A DNA stretch of 64,000 nt from positions 269 through 64,268 of the forward strand of contig NZ_AXAU01000003.1 in assembly GCF_000472965.1 (NCBI RefSeq), given 5' to 3'. A program made the translations under genes and the position numbers. Origin of the DNA: Bradyrhizobium murdochi (GTDB taxonomy: Bacteria > Pseudomonadota > Alphaproteobacteria > Rhizobiales > Xanthobacteraceae). Below the pieces are notes generated by a model. That model saw nothing but the letters and a program-made list of their open reading frames with translations. It did not search any database and was not told the DNA's origin. Positions 43,258 to 52,098 of this stretch are shown piece after piece; positions within the stretch are counted from its first letter, which is position 1, and each line of letters opens with the position of its first letter.

Positions 43258-45651
43258 TTAGATGCGTCCCAAGGCGGTCAGAATAACCTGAGGCGTCAGC
43301 GGGATTTCTGTGATGATTGTCTCAAACGGCCTGAGCGCGTCATTGACCGCATTGGTCACAGCGGCCGCCGCACCTGCCGTGCCGGCTTCCCCTGCGCCCT
43401 TCGCGCCCAGTTCCGATTCGAGGGTCGGCGTGACCACATGTCCGACGTCGATGTCCGGCATTTCACCGGACATCGGAACCAGATAGTCGGCCATATTTGC
43501 GTTGGTGAGTTGGCCACGTTCGTCATACACACATTTCTCGAATAGCGCTGCGCCAAGCCCCTGCACCACGCCGCCTCTGATCTGCTCATCAACCAGTTGC
43601 GGGTTGATGATCGTGCCGCAATCCTCGACCACCCAGTGCTTCAGCAGCTTCACAAAGCCCGTATCGGGATCAAGCTCCAGCCATGAAGCCTGAACGCCAT
43701 TGGTGAAGGCGAAAGGATATTCGCGCGGGACAAAGTGCCTGGTCGCCATCAATTCGGGCTGAATACCCGGCGGCAGCGTGTCGGGACGGAAATAGACAAT
43801 TCGTGCGAGCTCGCTCAGATCGATCCGCGGCGCGCCGTCGACGACATTCACTACCGCGTTGTTGACAATATCGAGTTCGCTTGGCGTCGATTGCAGAACG
43901 GCAGCCGCTACGTCGAGGATGTTCTTGCGCAGTACCTTGGCGGCTTGAAGCGCGGCCTCTCCACCGATACCAGCGCCGCGCGAAGCCCAGGTGCCCCCAC
44001 CATACGGCGTATTGTCGGTATCGCCCAGGATGACGCGGACGCGATCCATTGAGACGCCAAGCACGCTTCCAACGATCTGTGCGGTAAGCGATTCCGATCC
44101 CTGCCCCTGTTCTGTGATACTTGTTTGGCAGATCACTGATCCCTGCGCATCAACCCGCACCGCGACGCCGTCCTGCGAGGATATCTTCGCACCGCCTACG
44201 CCATAAAACGCCGCACTCGGATTGGTAACTTCGATGAAGCTCGCGATGCCGATGCCACGATGGATGTTCCTCGCTCGCAAGGCGGCCTGCTCAGCGCGCA
44301 AGGCATCGTAGTCCATCATTTGGACGAGCTTGGCGAGCGTCGCATGGTGCGACAACTGCTCGAAGCGCAGACCTGATGGCGAGGCGCAGGGGTAGGCGTC
44401 GTCGGCAATCAGATTGCGGCGACGGATTTCAACCGGATCCATGGCAATCTTCATCGCCGCCAGATCGACCAGGCCCTCCGTCACCGAGCAGGCGATCGGA
44501 TGGCCGACGGCACGGTACTGGCACATCACGTTCTTGTTCTGGAATACGACGCGGGCACGGGCACGGTAATTTCCGGTCACATAGGGCCCGCCGACGAGAT
44601 TGACGACCTGATTGGCCTCGATCGCGCTGGTGCGCGGGTACATGGAATAAGGCCCGATGCCCGTAAGATCGTCGATCTCGAATGCCATGATGGTGCCATC
44701 GCGCTTGACGCCGATCTTTCCCTTGCAGCGATGGTCGCGGGCATGAATATCGGTGTTGAAGCTCTCGACCCGGTCAGCGACGAACTTGACCGGACGCCGC
44801 AGGAGTTTGGATAGCGCGTAGGTCGCCATCTCGTCGGCATAGATATGGACCTTGATACCGAAGGAGCCGCCGACGTCCTTGCAGACGACGCGGACCTGTG
44901 ATTCCTTCAAGCCAAGATGGAGCGCCGCGATATTCTGCACCATATGCGGCGCCTGCGTGCCTTGATAGATGGTCAGCCTGGCTTCCGCAGCGTTCCAGTC
45001 TGCCACCACCGCGCGCGGCTCCAGCGTCACGCCGGTGTGCCGTCCGAAAACGAACTCCGCTTCGACCACCTCGTCGGACTCGGCAAAGGCCTGATCGACG
45101 GCGCCTGCGTCGTGAATGCGCTCGAACGCCAGATTGTCCCCAAGGGAGGCGTGGATCACAGGCGTTGCCGGATCGAGCGCGGTACGCATATCCGTTACGG
45201 CGTGCAGTTCTTCATATTCAACTAAGACATGCTCTGCGGCGTCCTCGGCCTGTGCGCGGCTGGCCGCCACCACGGCAGCGACCGCTTCACCCTGCCAGCA
45301 CACTCGGTCGACAGCGATCGCACTTTGCGGGGCGGATTTGAGTCCCTTCAGATGCGAAAGCACGCCGACCCACGGCGTGATGACGGTCGATAGCTCCCGG
45401 CCTGAAACGACGGCGATGACTCCGGTCATCTGCTTCGCCGCTGAAGTCTCGATACCAACGATCCTCGCGTGCGCGTGCGGCGAGCGTAGGAACACGACAT
45501 GCGCCATGCGCGGCAGCTCGATGTCGCTGACATAGAGCCCGCGTCCCTGCATCAGCCGATCAAGGTTCGGCCGCGGCACTGTCTTGCCGATATAGGAGTT
45601 CGGGCGGTCCAGCGCCGAAAGTGTTTGAGGATTTGCCCGCTCCGATGTCAT
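43258..45651 (-). CDS. Molybdenum hydroxylase large subunit (CoxL/XdhB family, form II-like)
   Basis: A 797-residue molybdopterin subunit. The GVTLEPRAVVADWN and GGSFGIKVHIYADE segments, the active-site loop QYRAVGHPIACSVTEG and catalytic Glu755 in GAKGAGEAGT are visible. True CO dehydrogenase has AYXCSFR in the active-site loop; that is absent, so this is an aldehyde or N-heterocycle hydroxylase rather than a CO oxidiser. The start is the ATG at 45651, which overlaps the small-subunit stop by ATGA. Gene order on the minus strand is medium-small-large. Confidence 0.92.
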   Translation of the reverse strand: MTSERANPQTLSALDRPNSYIGKTVPRPNLDRLMQGRGLYVSDIELPRMAHVVFLRSPHAHARIVGIETSAAKQMTGVIAVVSGRELSTVITPWVGVLSHLKGLKSAPQSAIAVDRVCWQGEAVAAVVAASRAQAEDAAEHVLVEYEELHAVTDMRTALDPATPVIHASLGDNLAFERIHDAGAVDQAFAESDEVVEAEFVFGRHTGVTLEPRAVVADWNAAEARLTIYQGTQAPHMVQNIAALHLGLKESQVRVVCKDVGGSFGIKVHIYADEMATYALSKLLRRPVKFVADRVESFNTDIHARDHRCKGKIGVKRDGTIMAFEIDDLTGIGPYSMYPRTSAIEANQVVNLVGGPYVTGNYRARARVVFQNKNVMCQYRAVGHPIACSVTEGLVDLAAMKIAMDPVEIRRRNLIADDAYPCASPSGLRFEQLSHHATLAKLVQMMDYDALRAEQAALRARNIHRGIGIASFIEVTNPSAAFYGVGGAKISSQDGVAVRVDAQGSVICQTSITEQGQGSESLTAQIVGSVLGVSMDRVRVILGDTDNTPYGGGTWASRGAGIGGEAALQAAKVLRKNILDVAAAVLQSTPSELDIVNNAVVNVVDGAPRIDLSELARIVYFRPDTLPPGIQPELMATRHFVPREYPFAFTNGVQASWLELDPDTGFVKLLKHWVVEDCGTIINPQLVDEQIRGGVVQGLGAALFEKCVYDERGQLTNANMADYLVPMSGEMPDIDVGHVVTPTLESELGAKGAGEAGTAGAAAAVTNAVNDALRPFETIITEIPLTPQVILTALGRI

Positions 45652-46133
45652 GGCCAGCGTCCCGTACGCGTCCGCGCTGTGCTTTCGATGGCGTCGACGA
45701 TGGCCTGGTAGCCCGTACAGCGACAATAATTGCCGGAAAGATGTTCGCGTATCTGCTCTCGATCCGGACACGGCGATTGCTTCAGCAGATCCTGCGCCGC
45801 CATCAGCATTCCAGGCGTGCAGAAACCGCATTGCAGTGCATTACGCTCCCGGAATGCAGACTGCAAATCGGCAATCTCGCCGCTGTCGGACACCCCTTCG
45901 ATCGTCTCGATCGCTGCATTGTGCGCCTGAACGGCGAGCATCAGGCAGGAGCGGATGATGTCGCCGTTGATGCGGATCGTGCATGCCCCACACACGCCAT
46001 GTTCGCATCCGACATGCGTTCCGGTCAGCTTGAGATGCTCGCGAAGAAAATCTGCCAGGTTCAGGCGCGGCAGTACATTCGCTTCGACGAGCTCGCCATT
46101 GACCCTCAGCGCAATCGCAACCGTCGCCGTCAC
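45648..46133 (-). CDS. Molybdenum hydroxylase small [2Fe-2S] subunit (CoxS type)
   Basis: A 161-residue iron-sulfur subunit. Ferredoxin-type cluster ligands are Cys43, Cys48, Cys51 and Cys63; the second cluster uses Cys102, Cys105, Cys137 and Cys139 (QCGFCTPG and YCRCTGY). It is coupled at both ends: four-base overlaps join it to the medium and large subunits. It relays electrons between the molybdenum site and the FAD subunit. Confidence 0.95.
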   Translation of the reverse strand: MTATVAIALRVNGELVEANVLPRLNLADFLREHLKLTGTHVGCEHGVCGACTIRINGDIIRSCLMLAVQAHNAAIETIEGVSDSGEIADLQSAFRERNALQCGFCTPGMLMAAQDLLKQSPCPDREQIREHLSGNYCRCTGYQAIVDAIESTARTRTGRWP

Positions 46134-47011
46134 GCTGACGCTCCCGCACGAAGATCAGGCCGGGCAAGCAGTAACGACACACAGCGCGTCAACAGAACCT
46201 TCGCCAGATGCCGACGCATGGCGGGTGTCGCCTGTTGATCCTCCAGCGGATCGAGTTCATCGTCCAATGCGGAAGCGGCCTCAGACAACACCGCGGACGT
46301 GACAGCGACATCGACCAGCTTGCTTGCAGACTTGGCCAGCAACGAACGATCGCCGACGGCAAAGAAGCCAAGTCGAAGATCGGCGAAGCGTCCATCCTTG
46401 ATGGAAGCCTGCGCTGCGAGACCAACAATGGCATAATCGCCATGCCGACGGGCGAACTCTTGAAAGAAATGCGTCGAGCTTTTTGGAATCACCGGCAGCT
46501 CGACGGCAACCAGAAGCTCCTGCGGCGTAAGCGCGGTTTCGTAGATCCCGACGAAGAACTCGTTTGCTGCAATCCGCCGCTCGCCGCCCGGTCCGCGGGC
46601 AATGATTATAGCGCCAAGCGTGAGCATGCAGGCCGGCAGTTCCGAAGCCGGATCAGCGTGCGCAAGGCTTCCCCCAATCGTGCCGCGATTGCGGATCGCG
46701 GGATGAGCGACATGGGCGACCGCATCCTTCAGCAAGGGAGCATGGGCTGCTATTTCGGGGGATTTCAAGAGATCGGCGTGACGTGTCAGCGCACCTATGG
46801 TGAGGACGCCTCCCTTGAGCGAGACCCCGCGCAACTCGGTCAGCTCGCCAATGTCGACAATGAGCTCCGGTGCGACCAGGCGCAGATTCATCGCCGGCAC
46901 CAGGCTCTGGCCGCCCGACAACACCTTGGCCCGTTCGCCATACGCGGTCAGCAATTCCAGCGCATCGGCAACGCTGGTTGCGCGGGCATAACCGAAAGCC
47001 GAGGCTTTCAT
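46130..47011 (-). CDS. Molybdenum hydroxylase FAD subunit (CoxM type)
   Basis: A 293-residue FAD-binding medium subunit with VLSGGQSLVPAMNLRL near residue 31 and RNRGTIGGSLAHADPASELPA near residue 107, the two flavin-binding stretches of this family. It starts the three-gene operon. The start is the ATG at 47011 with GGGAGG about 11 bases before; a TTG eight codons upstream overlaps that site and is less likely. Divergent from the luciferase-like gene. Confidence 0.93.
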   Translation of the reverse strand: MKASAFGYARATSVADALELLTAYGERAKVLSGGQSLVPAMNLRLVAPELIVDIGELTELRGVSLKGGVLTIGALTRHADLLKSPEIAAHAPLLKDAVAHVAHPAIRNRGTIGGSLAHADPASELPACMLTLGAIIIARGPGGERRIAANEFFVGIYETALTPQELLVAVELPVIPKSSTHFFQEFARRHGDYAIVGLAAQASIKDGRFADLRLGFFAVGDRSLLAKSASKLVDVAVTSAVLSEAASALDDELDPLEDQQATPAMRRHLAKVLLTRCVSLLLARPDLRAGASA

Positions 47012-47182
47012 TTTTGGCGTGACCTCCCCGGCCAACAGTCATCATTTTTGCGGAATTAGACGGCTGTGATCGCCAAAGGTCAAGTTTGTTGGATGATTAT
47101 TTCGACTTTGAGCTTGTTTTCGAGCGACGAACGACGCACGTTCTGTGCAAATAAAAAGCCTACCGTTAGGGAAGAGCGGACC

Positions 47183-48289
47183 ATGAAGCTTGGGTTCTTT
47201 ACGATGCCGATCCATCCTGTCGACAAGGATTGGCGGCTTTCGCTCAAGGAAGATCGAGAGGCTTTCCTGCTAGCCGATGAGCTTGGGTTCACCGAGGGCT
47301 ATGTCGGCGAGCACACCACGGACAGAGCCGAGAACATCACGTCCTGCATCGCATTCATTGCATGGCTCGCCGCGGCGACCAGCAAGATCAAACTTGGCAC
47401 CGGCACCGTCAACATGCCGAACGCCCATCCAGCAGCGATTGCAGCCTCGATAGCGATGCTCGATCACATGCTCGACGGGCGACTGATCTTCGGCATCAGC
47501 CCCGGCGGCCTGCTGTCGGACGCGGAAGTGTTCGGCAATCTCGAGGCGGATAGGAATGCCATGTTCCTGGAGGCGATCAATCAGGTGCTTCAGATCTGGG
47601 CGAGCGAGCCGCCCTACAATCTGCAAGGTCAATTCTGGAATGTATCGGTGCAGAAGACTCTGATCGAGGACATCGGCCAGGGCTTCATTCCGCGCCCACT
47701 GCAGCGGCCGCATCCGCCGATCGTGGTCACTGCGGTAGCGCCGTTTTCAAAGGGTGTGACGGAAGCCGCCGCGCGCGGTTGGGAACCAATTTCGGCAAAT
47801 TTCCTGATGCCGGCCTGGGTGAAAAGCCATTGGCCGAAATATGTCGAGGGATGCGAGCGCGCCGGCCGTGCTGCGGATCCAGCGAATTGGCGCGTCGCCA
47901 AGAGTGTGTTCGTAGCCAAGGACGCAGCTACCGCAAAGGCTTATGCCACCGATCCAAACGGACCTTATGTCTACTATTATCGCTCGTTGCTTACCAAGCT
48001 GAGGCGGAGCGGTCGCATCGAACTGTTCAAGACCCGCCGCGATCAGCCGGACGACGAGGTGACGCTGGAGTCGATCTGCGACAAGCTGATCATTCATGGC
48101 ACCCCGGACAGCGTGGCGGATCAACTGCTGGCTTTTCAGGAAGAGACCGGACCCTTCGGCACGTTGCTGTATGCCGGCAAGGATTGGAAAGACCGCGAAC
48201 TGGGGCGACAGTCAATGGTCCTGATGGCCGAACAGGTCATGCCGAGGTTCAATGCCGGCGCATCCGGCGATTCCAAAGCCGCCGAATAA
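47183..48289 (+). CDS. Luciferase-like (LLM class) flavin-dependent monooxygenase
   Basis: A 368-residue LLM-class oxidoreductase that uses reduced flavin supplied by a separate reductase. Family segments are MKLGFFTMPIHP, EDREAFLLADELGFTEGYVGEH, LGTGTVNMPNAHPAAIAASIAMLDHM and GRLIFGISPGGLLSD. A reductase candidate lies at 49238-49792. The start is the ATG at 47183 after GGAAGAGCGGA. It is followed 18 bases later by the deacetylase-family gene. Substrate unknown. Confidence 0.9.
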   Translation: MKLGFFTMPIHPVDKDWRLSLKEDREAFLLADELGFTEGYVGEHTTDRAENITSCIAFIAWLAAATSKIKLGTGTVNMPNAHPAAIAASIAMLDHMLDGRLIFGISPGGLLSDAEVFGNLEADRNAMFLEAINQVLQIWASEPPYNLQGQFWNVSVQKTLIEDIGQGFIPRPLQRPHPPIVVTAVAPFSKGVTEAAARGWEPISANFLMPAWVKSHWPKYVEGCERAGRAADPANWRVAKSVFVAKDAATAKAYATDPNGPYVYYYRSLLTKLRRSGRIELFKTRRDQPDDEVTLESICDKLIIHGTPDSVADQLLAFQEETGPFGTLLYAGKDWKDRELGRQSMVLMAEQVMPRFNAGASGDSKAAE

Positions 48290-48307
48290 GCCGCGGAGGA
48301 GCTTGCC

Positions 48308-49189
48308 GTGGCCCTGAGCGATCGCATTCCCTATCAAGCACAGGTGGACAGGCCGAAGCTCGCGCTTCCCGGCGGCAAGAAACTCGCGGTATGGGTCATC
48401 CTCAATGTCGAGGAGTGGCGGATCGAGAACGCGATGCCTCGCACCGTGCTGAGCCCGCCGATGGGCCAGCCGCTATTGCCCGACGTGCCGAACTGGTCCT
48501 GGCATGAATACGGGATGCGCGCCGGCTTCTGGCGACAGCTCAAGGCACTGACGGATCGCAGAATACCGGTGACGTTGGCGCTCAATGCCAATGTCTGCAA
48601 CGCCTATCCGCGTGTCGCCTCCGCTGCGCTCGACGCCGGCTTTGAATTCATGGGCCACGGTTTCGTGCAGGGGCCGATGCACAAGGTCGAGAATCAGGCG
48701 GATGCCATCAAACGATCGGTCGAGACAATTTCGAAATTTGTAGGCAAGCCGCCGCGATCATGGGAAAGCCCCGGCCTCACCGAGACCGAGGAAACCCTCG
48801 ATCTGCTGCGCCTCAACGGCATCAAATACGTCGCGGATTGGGTGATCGATGATTTGCCGCAGGACATCGCCACGCCCCACGGCACCATCACGACGATCCC
48901 CTATTCGGTCGAAACCAACGACATCGTGATCCACGCACTGCAGCATCTTTCTTCCGAGCAATTCCTGAAACGCTGCACCGATCAGTTCGATCGGCTATAT
49001 CTCGAAGGCGCATCGAACGCGCGGATCATGGCGATCTCAATTCACCCGTACATCACGGGCGTGCCGCATCGCATCAAATATCTGGAGGCGTTGCTCGACT
49101 ATGTCCTGGGTCACGACGGCGTGGCCCTGATGACAGCCAGCGAAATTGGCGACTGGTATCGCGCAGAGATGGCAAAGATCCAGATTTGA
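48308..49189 (+). CDS. Polysaccharide-deacetylase-family hydrolase (PuuE-like)
   Basis: A 293-residue NodB-homology-fold protein with VWVILNVEEWRIEN, NANVCNAYPRVASAALDAGFEFMGHG, WESPGLTETEETLDLL and ISIHPYITGVPHR. It has no signal peptide, unlike peptidoglycan or chitin deacetylases, and resembles cytoplasmic members such as allantoinase PuuE that open cyclic amides. The start is GTG at 48308 after GGAGGAG. Placed directly after the luciferase-like monooxygenase, it probably hydrolyses a ring or amide intermediate of the same pathway. Confidence 0.87.
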   Translation: MALSDRIPYQAQVDRPKLALPGGKKLAVWVILNVEEWRIENAMPRTVLSPPMGQPLLPDVPNWSWHEYGMRAGFWRQLKALTDRRIPVTLALNANVCNAYPRVASAALDAGFEFMGHGFVQGPMHKVENQADAIKRSVETISKFVGKPPRSWESPGLTETEETLDLLRLNGIKYVADWVIDDLPQDIATPHGTITTIPYSVETNDIVIHALQHLSSEQFLKRCTDQFDRLYLEGASNARIMAISIHPYITGVPHRIKYLEALLDYVLGHDGVALMTASEIGDWYRAEMAKIQI

Positions 49190-49237
49190 TGTCTGCCGCA
49201 GGCGCTTGTCGAAGGCCCCGCGGGATTCGGCGGTTGC

Positions 49238-49792
49238 TCATGAGGACTTGCTGTCATCTCCCGCAATGAACCGGCCGAAACTACCGCGCGCAAACAGCAA
49301 GGGTTCCTGCCGATTATAGGCATAGGCCTCGACGGCGCCGAGGAAGATGATGTGGTCGCCGCCGTAATACCGATTGGCCGCGCGGCATTGGAAATTGGCG
49401 ACGCAATCGGTCAACACCGGCGCGTTGCCAAGCCCCGGCGTCCAATTCACGCCGGCAAACTTGTCATCCGAAGACTTTGCGAACTGCGACGCCAGCGCCT
49501 GCTGGGAAGCTCCGAGAACATTGACCGCAAAATGGCTGGCATTCTGGAAGATCGTAAGCCCCTGCGAAAACATCCCGAGACTCCACAACACCAGCGGCGG
49601 ATTGAGCGATACCGAAGCAAAGGAGTTGCAGGTAACGCCATACGGCCTCCCGTCCGCGGTCATTGCCGTGACAATGGTGACGCCGGTGGCGAATGTGCCG
49701 AGCGCATTGCGAAAATCCCGTGGGTCAATCGCCGAGTTGTCACTGGCAAGTTCATTGGCCGGATCGGCCGGATGTTTGGGTGCATCAGACAT
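49238..49792 (-). CDS. Flavin reductase (HpaC/RutF type)
   Basis: A 184-residue NAD(P)H:flavin reductase domain protein. RNALGTFATGVTIVTAMT, GVTCNSFASVSLNPPLVLWSLG and the C-terminal GGDHIIFLGAVEAY with its histidine are characteristic. It supplies reduced flavin to a partner oxygenase. It begins 10 bases after the acyl-CoA-dehydrogenase-like oxygenase gene, its evident partner, and could also serve the luciferase-like enzyme encoded opposite. Confidence 0.92.
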   Translation of the reverse strand: MSDAPKHPADPANELASDNSAIDPRDFRNALGTFATGVTIVTAMTADGRPYGVTCNSFASVSLNPPLVLWSLGMFSQGLTIFQNASHFAVNVLGASQQALASQFAKSSDDKFAGVNWTPGLGNAPVLTDCVANFQCRAANRYYGGDHIIFLGAVEAYAYNRQEPLLFARGSFGRFIAGDDSKSS

Positions 49793-49802
49793 CCGCCGGG
49801 CC

Positions 49803-51029
49803 TCAGAGCGTCAGATTTTCGGACGGCAGGCCAAGCGCCACGCGTCCATAGTTGGTTCCTGCCGTATCAAAATTGAATGCGAGGTGCGAATTCACGGCGT
49901 GAGCGTCGCGGAACTGCCGCTGCAACGCGCCTGACGTGAATAGGCTGCGCGCGCCACTTGCCGCGAACAACAGCGAGACCGCTTCGGTGCAGAGGTTCAC
50001 TGCGAAGGCGCCATCCCGCCGCAACCTCGTCTTGACCGCAAGGTCTGGAATATGGCCCCGCCTCGCCTCGGCCATCGCATCGATGCAGTTCGTACGCATC
50101 ACGAGGCGAGCCGCATCGATCTTGGCGGACGCCTCCGCGATCTTGATTTGGGTAGTCTGCAGATCGCTGAGTTTGGCCCGATTGTAGGTCGAGGCCCGAT
50201 GGCGCGCGAGCTCGACGTAATCATCTAGACAGGCTTGCGCATTGCCCAAACCCACGCCCGACAATACGTAAGGAAACAGTGAGAATACCGGTAGCGCATA
50301 GAGCGCGTTTGGATTGACGGCGCTTCCGGGCGTCGGTCCGCCGGTTAGATCGCTGACTGCGACCGTCATGTTCTCCGCAACGAAGCAATCTTCGACCCAT
50401 ACATCGTTCGACCCGGTACCGCACAGGCCCGTCGCATTCCAGGTGTCGTTGATCCTGTATTCGCTCCTGTTGAGCAGGAATATCCGATATTGGATACCCT
50501 CAGCCTCATCGTCTGAAGACACCACGCCTGCAAGCATGTTCCAGTCGCAGGATTCCACACCTGAGGAGAACGGCCAATGGCCGCTCAGGACGTATCCCCC
50601 CTCCGCCTTTCTCGCGCGCCCGGCTGGAAAGATGAAGGACGATGCGATCAACGCATCGGCATTCCTGCCCCAGACCGCGTCCTGCGCGTGCTTGTCGAAC
50701 ATGCCCAGCATCCAGTGGTGGCTGGCAAGATTGGCGAAATTCCATGCTACGGAAGCATCCGCCTGCCCCAGCGCGTCCGCGCAATCGACCAGAGCAACAT
50801 AGTCAAGTTCAGCACCTCCGACGCGCTTGGGCTGCACGACCCGGAACAAGCCGGCATCATGCAAATCGCGTTCGGTCTCTGGCGGCAGGCGGCGGAGCTG
50901 CTCCGTCTTTGAAGCGCGATCGCGCAATTCCGGAATCAGGGCCTTGGCACGCGCAACCATGGCGGCATAGCTGTCCGAGCCCGGCCCCGCGGGTGAACCT
51001 GCATCCGGCTTGCGGCCGTGCTCCGCCAT
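49803..51029 (-). CDS. Two-component flavin monooxygenase, acyl-CoA-dehydrogenase fold
   Basis: A 408-residue protein with the acyl-CoA dehydrogenase fold of group D flavin monooxygenases such as HsaA, DszC and p-hydroxyphenylacetate hydroxylase. FRVVQPKRVGGAELDYVALVDCADALGQADASVAW, the LSGHWPFSSGVESCDW segment and GTGSNDVWVEDCFV are typical; the catalytic base of true dehydrogenases is not in its usual place. It hydroxylates an aromatic or heteroaromatic ring, or an N-heteroatom, using flavin from the adjacent reductase. Confidence 0.9.
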   Translation of the reverse strand: MAEHGRKPDAGSPAGPGSDSYAAMVARAKALIPELRDRASKTEQLRRLPPETERDLHDAGLFRVVQPKRVGGAELDYVALVDCADALGQADASVAWNFANLASHHWMLGMFDKHAQDAVWGRNADALIASSFIFPAGRARKAEGGYVLSGHWPFSSGVESCDWNMLAGVVSSDDEAEGIQYRIFLLNRSEYRINDTWNATGLCGTGSNDVWVEDCFVAENMTVAVSDLTGGPTPGSAVNPNALYALPVFSLFPYVLSGVGLGNAQACLDDYVELARHRASTYNRAKLSDLQTTQIKIAEASAKIDAARLVMRTNCIDAMAEARRGHIPDLAVKTRLRRDGAFAVNLCTEAVSLLFAASGARSLFTSGALQRQFRDAHAVNSHLAFNFDTAGTNYGRVALGLPSENLTL

Positions 51030-51150
51030 GTGTTTCCTCGCCTGCTCCGTTGCGATACGCCGCCCGCGCTTTGCCAGTCTATCGGCTGATGGCTAATGAT
51101 CAAGGCGGGCGGAACATGGCAATCCGCCGCAAGAGGCTGCTCAAAAACGC

Positions 51151-51181
51151 AAAAAAGCCCGGCGGCCGATGGCCACCGGGC
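51151..51181 (-). terminator. Rho-independent terminator
   Basis: On the minus strand GCCCGGTGGCC pairs with GGCCGCCGGGC around a 3-base loop and is followed at once by six T residues. It lies 38 bases after the stop of the acetyltransferase gene and ends the small-protein operon. Confidence 0.9.
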
Positions 51182-51218
51182 GAGTAGAGGCATTTTGAGG
51201 CAGGGAAATGCCAAGCAG

Positions 51219-51647
51219 CTATTTCATGTCTTTGCGCCAATAAAGCGTGTTCGGCCAGGCCCAGGGATGCGTTGGGCTGAACAGGCGGTAACCCGCGCGA
51301 ATGAAGTTGTTGGCTGACGAAATATTATCCGTGGTGTCAGATACGATCGAACACCACCCATTCAGACGTGCACGCGCCTCCATGGCTCGCATCAGGCGCA
51401 ACTGAAGCCGACGTCCGCAATGCTTGCCTAGCACGCCCACGCGGCAAAAATAGCCAGCTTTGAAAACGTGCGTCGACGGAATGACGCCGGCGAAAGCGAC
51501 AGGCCTGGTTCCGCAAAGCGCAAGCCACCAGTGCCCCTGATCGAATTGCGGAACGGGTGCGGTCTCAAGAAACGTCAACTGATGAAGTTCTGTAAGTGTG
51601 TCCGCAATATCGTCCTCGCTCCCGTCAACCTCGCGAATTTGATACAT
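51219..51647 (-). CDS. GNAT-family acetyltransferase
   Basis: A 142-residue protein of the GNAT fold. RPVAFAGVIPSTHVFKAGYFCRVGVLGKHCGRRLQLRLM corresponds to strands 3-4 and the acetyl-CoA pyrophosphate loop (GKHCGRRL), and NISSANNFIRAGYRLF to motif B. It has no signal or membrane segment. It follows the 57-residue membrane protein gene after 47 bases, with AGGTG before its ATG, and a terminator lies just beyond it, so it is the last gene of the small-protein operon. It may modify a protein N-terminus, an amino acid or a small molecule. Confidence 0.85.
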   Translation of the reverse strand: MYQIREVDGSEDDIADTLTELHQLTFLETAPVPQFDQGHWWLALCGTRPVAFAGVIPSTHVFKAGYFCRVGVLGKHCGRRLQLRLMRAMEARARLNGWCSIVSDTTDNISSANNFIRAGYRLFSPTHPWAWPNTLYWRKDMK

Positions 51648-51694
51648 GTCGCACCTGCATCCGAGTTCGTCTATGTGTGCGGCAAGTCAACCGA

Positions 51695-51868
51695 TCATTT
51701 CCCGAGCGTCGCCTTGATGCCGAGCCACACGGCACCGACGAATCCCGTTACGATCATCGTGACGACTGCCTTGAAGGTATAACTCTGTGCCTGCTCGACG
51801 CTTCTGCGCCAGCGCCGCAGGTGCTGAAAATCGGCGCGAATCTCAAGGAGGGCCTTTGCTTTGCCCAT
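51695..51868 (-). CDS. Small single-pass membrane protein (57 residues)
   Basis: Begins MGKAKALLEIRADFQHLRRW and continues with a basic helix, then one hydrophobic segment (residues 34-52, KAVVTMIVTGFVGAVWLGIK) and a short GK-rich tail. The positive N-terminal half predicts an inside-facing amphipathic helix. The ATG follows the stop codon of the 53-residue gene directly, with GAGAAG seven bases upstream, so translation is coupled. Function unknown; the shape recalls small holin-like or membrane-accessory proteins, without further support. Confidence 0.75.
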   Translation of the reverse strand: MGKAKALLEIRADFQHLRRWRRSVEQAQSYTFKAVVTMIVTGFVGAVWLGIKATLGK

Positions 51869-52030
51869 TTAGGCTTCTCGGCTGGCCGGTCCGCCATGCT
51901 TGTCTGGGGTTGCATCGAAACGACCGATGGAGGACTCGCGAAGCGCGGTGCCGAAAGCAATTGTCGGAAAATCCGTCTGCGCGTCGTTGCGGTTGGGACG
52001 CGGGATGAACTGGACGATGTCGGTACTCAC
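51869..52030 (-). CDS. Small soluble protein (53 residues)
   Basis: Starts at GTG 52030, with GGAGGA six bases before, and overlaps the stop of the 23-residue gene by four bases (GTGA). The protein begins MSTDIVQFIPRPNRNDA followed by TDFPTIAFGTAL and has a polar C-terminus. It has no membrane segment. The strong ribosome-binding site, the stop-start overlap at one end and the direct abutment to the next ATG at the other support real translation. I recall similar STDIVQFIPRPN-type small proteins in Bradyrhizobium, function unknown. Confidence 0.72.
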   Translation of the reverse strand: MSTDIVQFIPRPNRNDAQTDFPTIAFGTALRESSIGRFDATPDKHGGPASREA

Positions 52031-52098
52031 GAGAACTCCTCCGATGCGGCGATGACAATCAGGCCGACAAGCGTGAGCGATATCAAGCAAGCGGCCAT
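52027..52098 (-). CDS. Hydrophobic 23-residue peptide
   Basis: A very short reading frame, ATG at 52098, with a strong ribosome-binding site (TTTTGGAGAG, 7 bases before). It encodes MAACLISLTLVGLIVIAA followed by SEEFS, a single hydrophobic helix with an acidic tail. It overlaps the next gene by GTGA. A second, frameshifted copy lies at 54620-54690. It may be a membrane peptide in its own right or a leader that controls translation of the downstream pair. Confidence 0.62.
   Translation of the reverse strand: MAACLISLTLVGLIVIAASEEFS

Noticed and set aside
43258..47011. Carbon monoxide dehydrogenase
   Set aside because: Subunit order and type match CoxMSL, but the active-site loop reads QYRAVGHP in place of the AYXCSFR signature.
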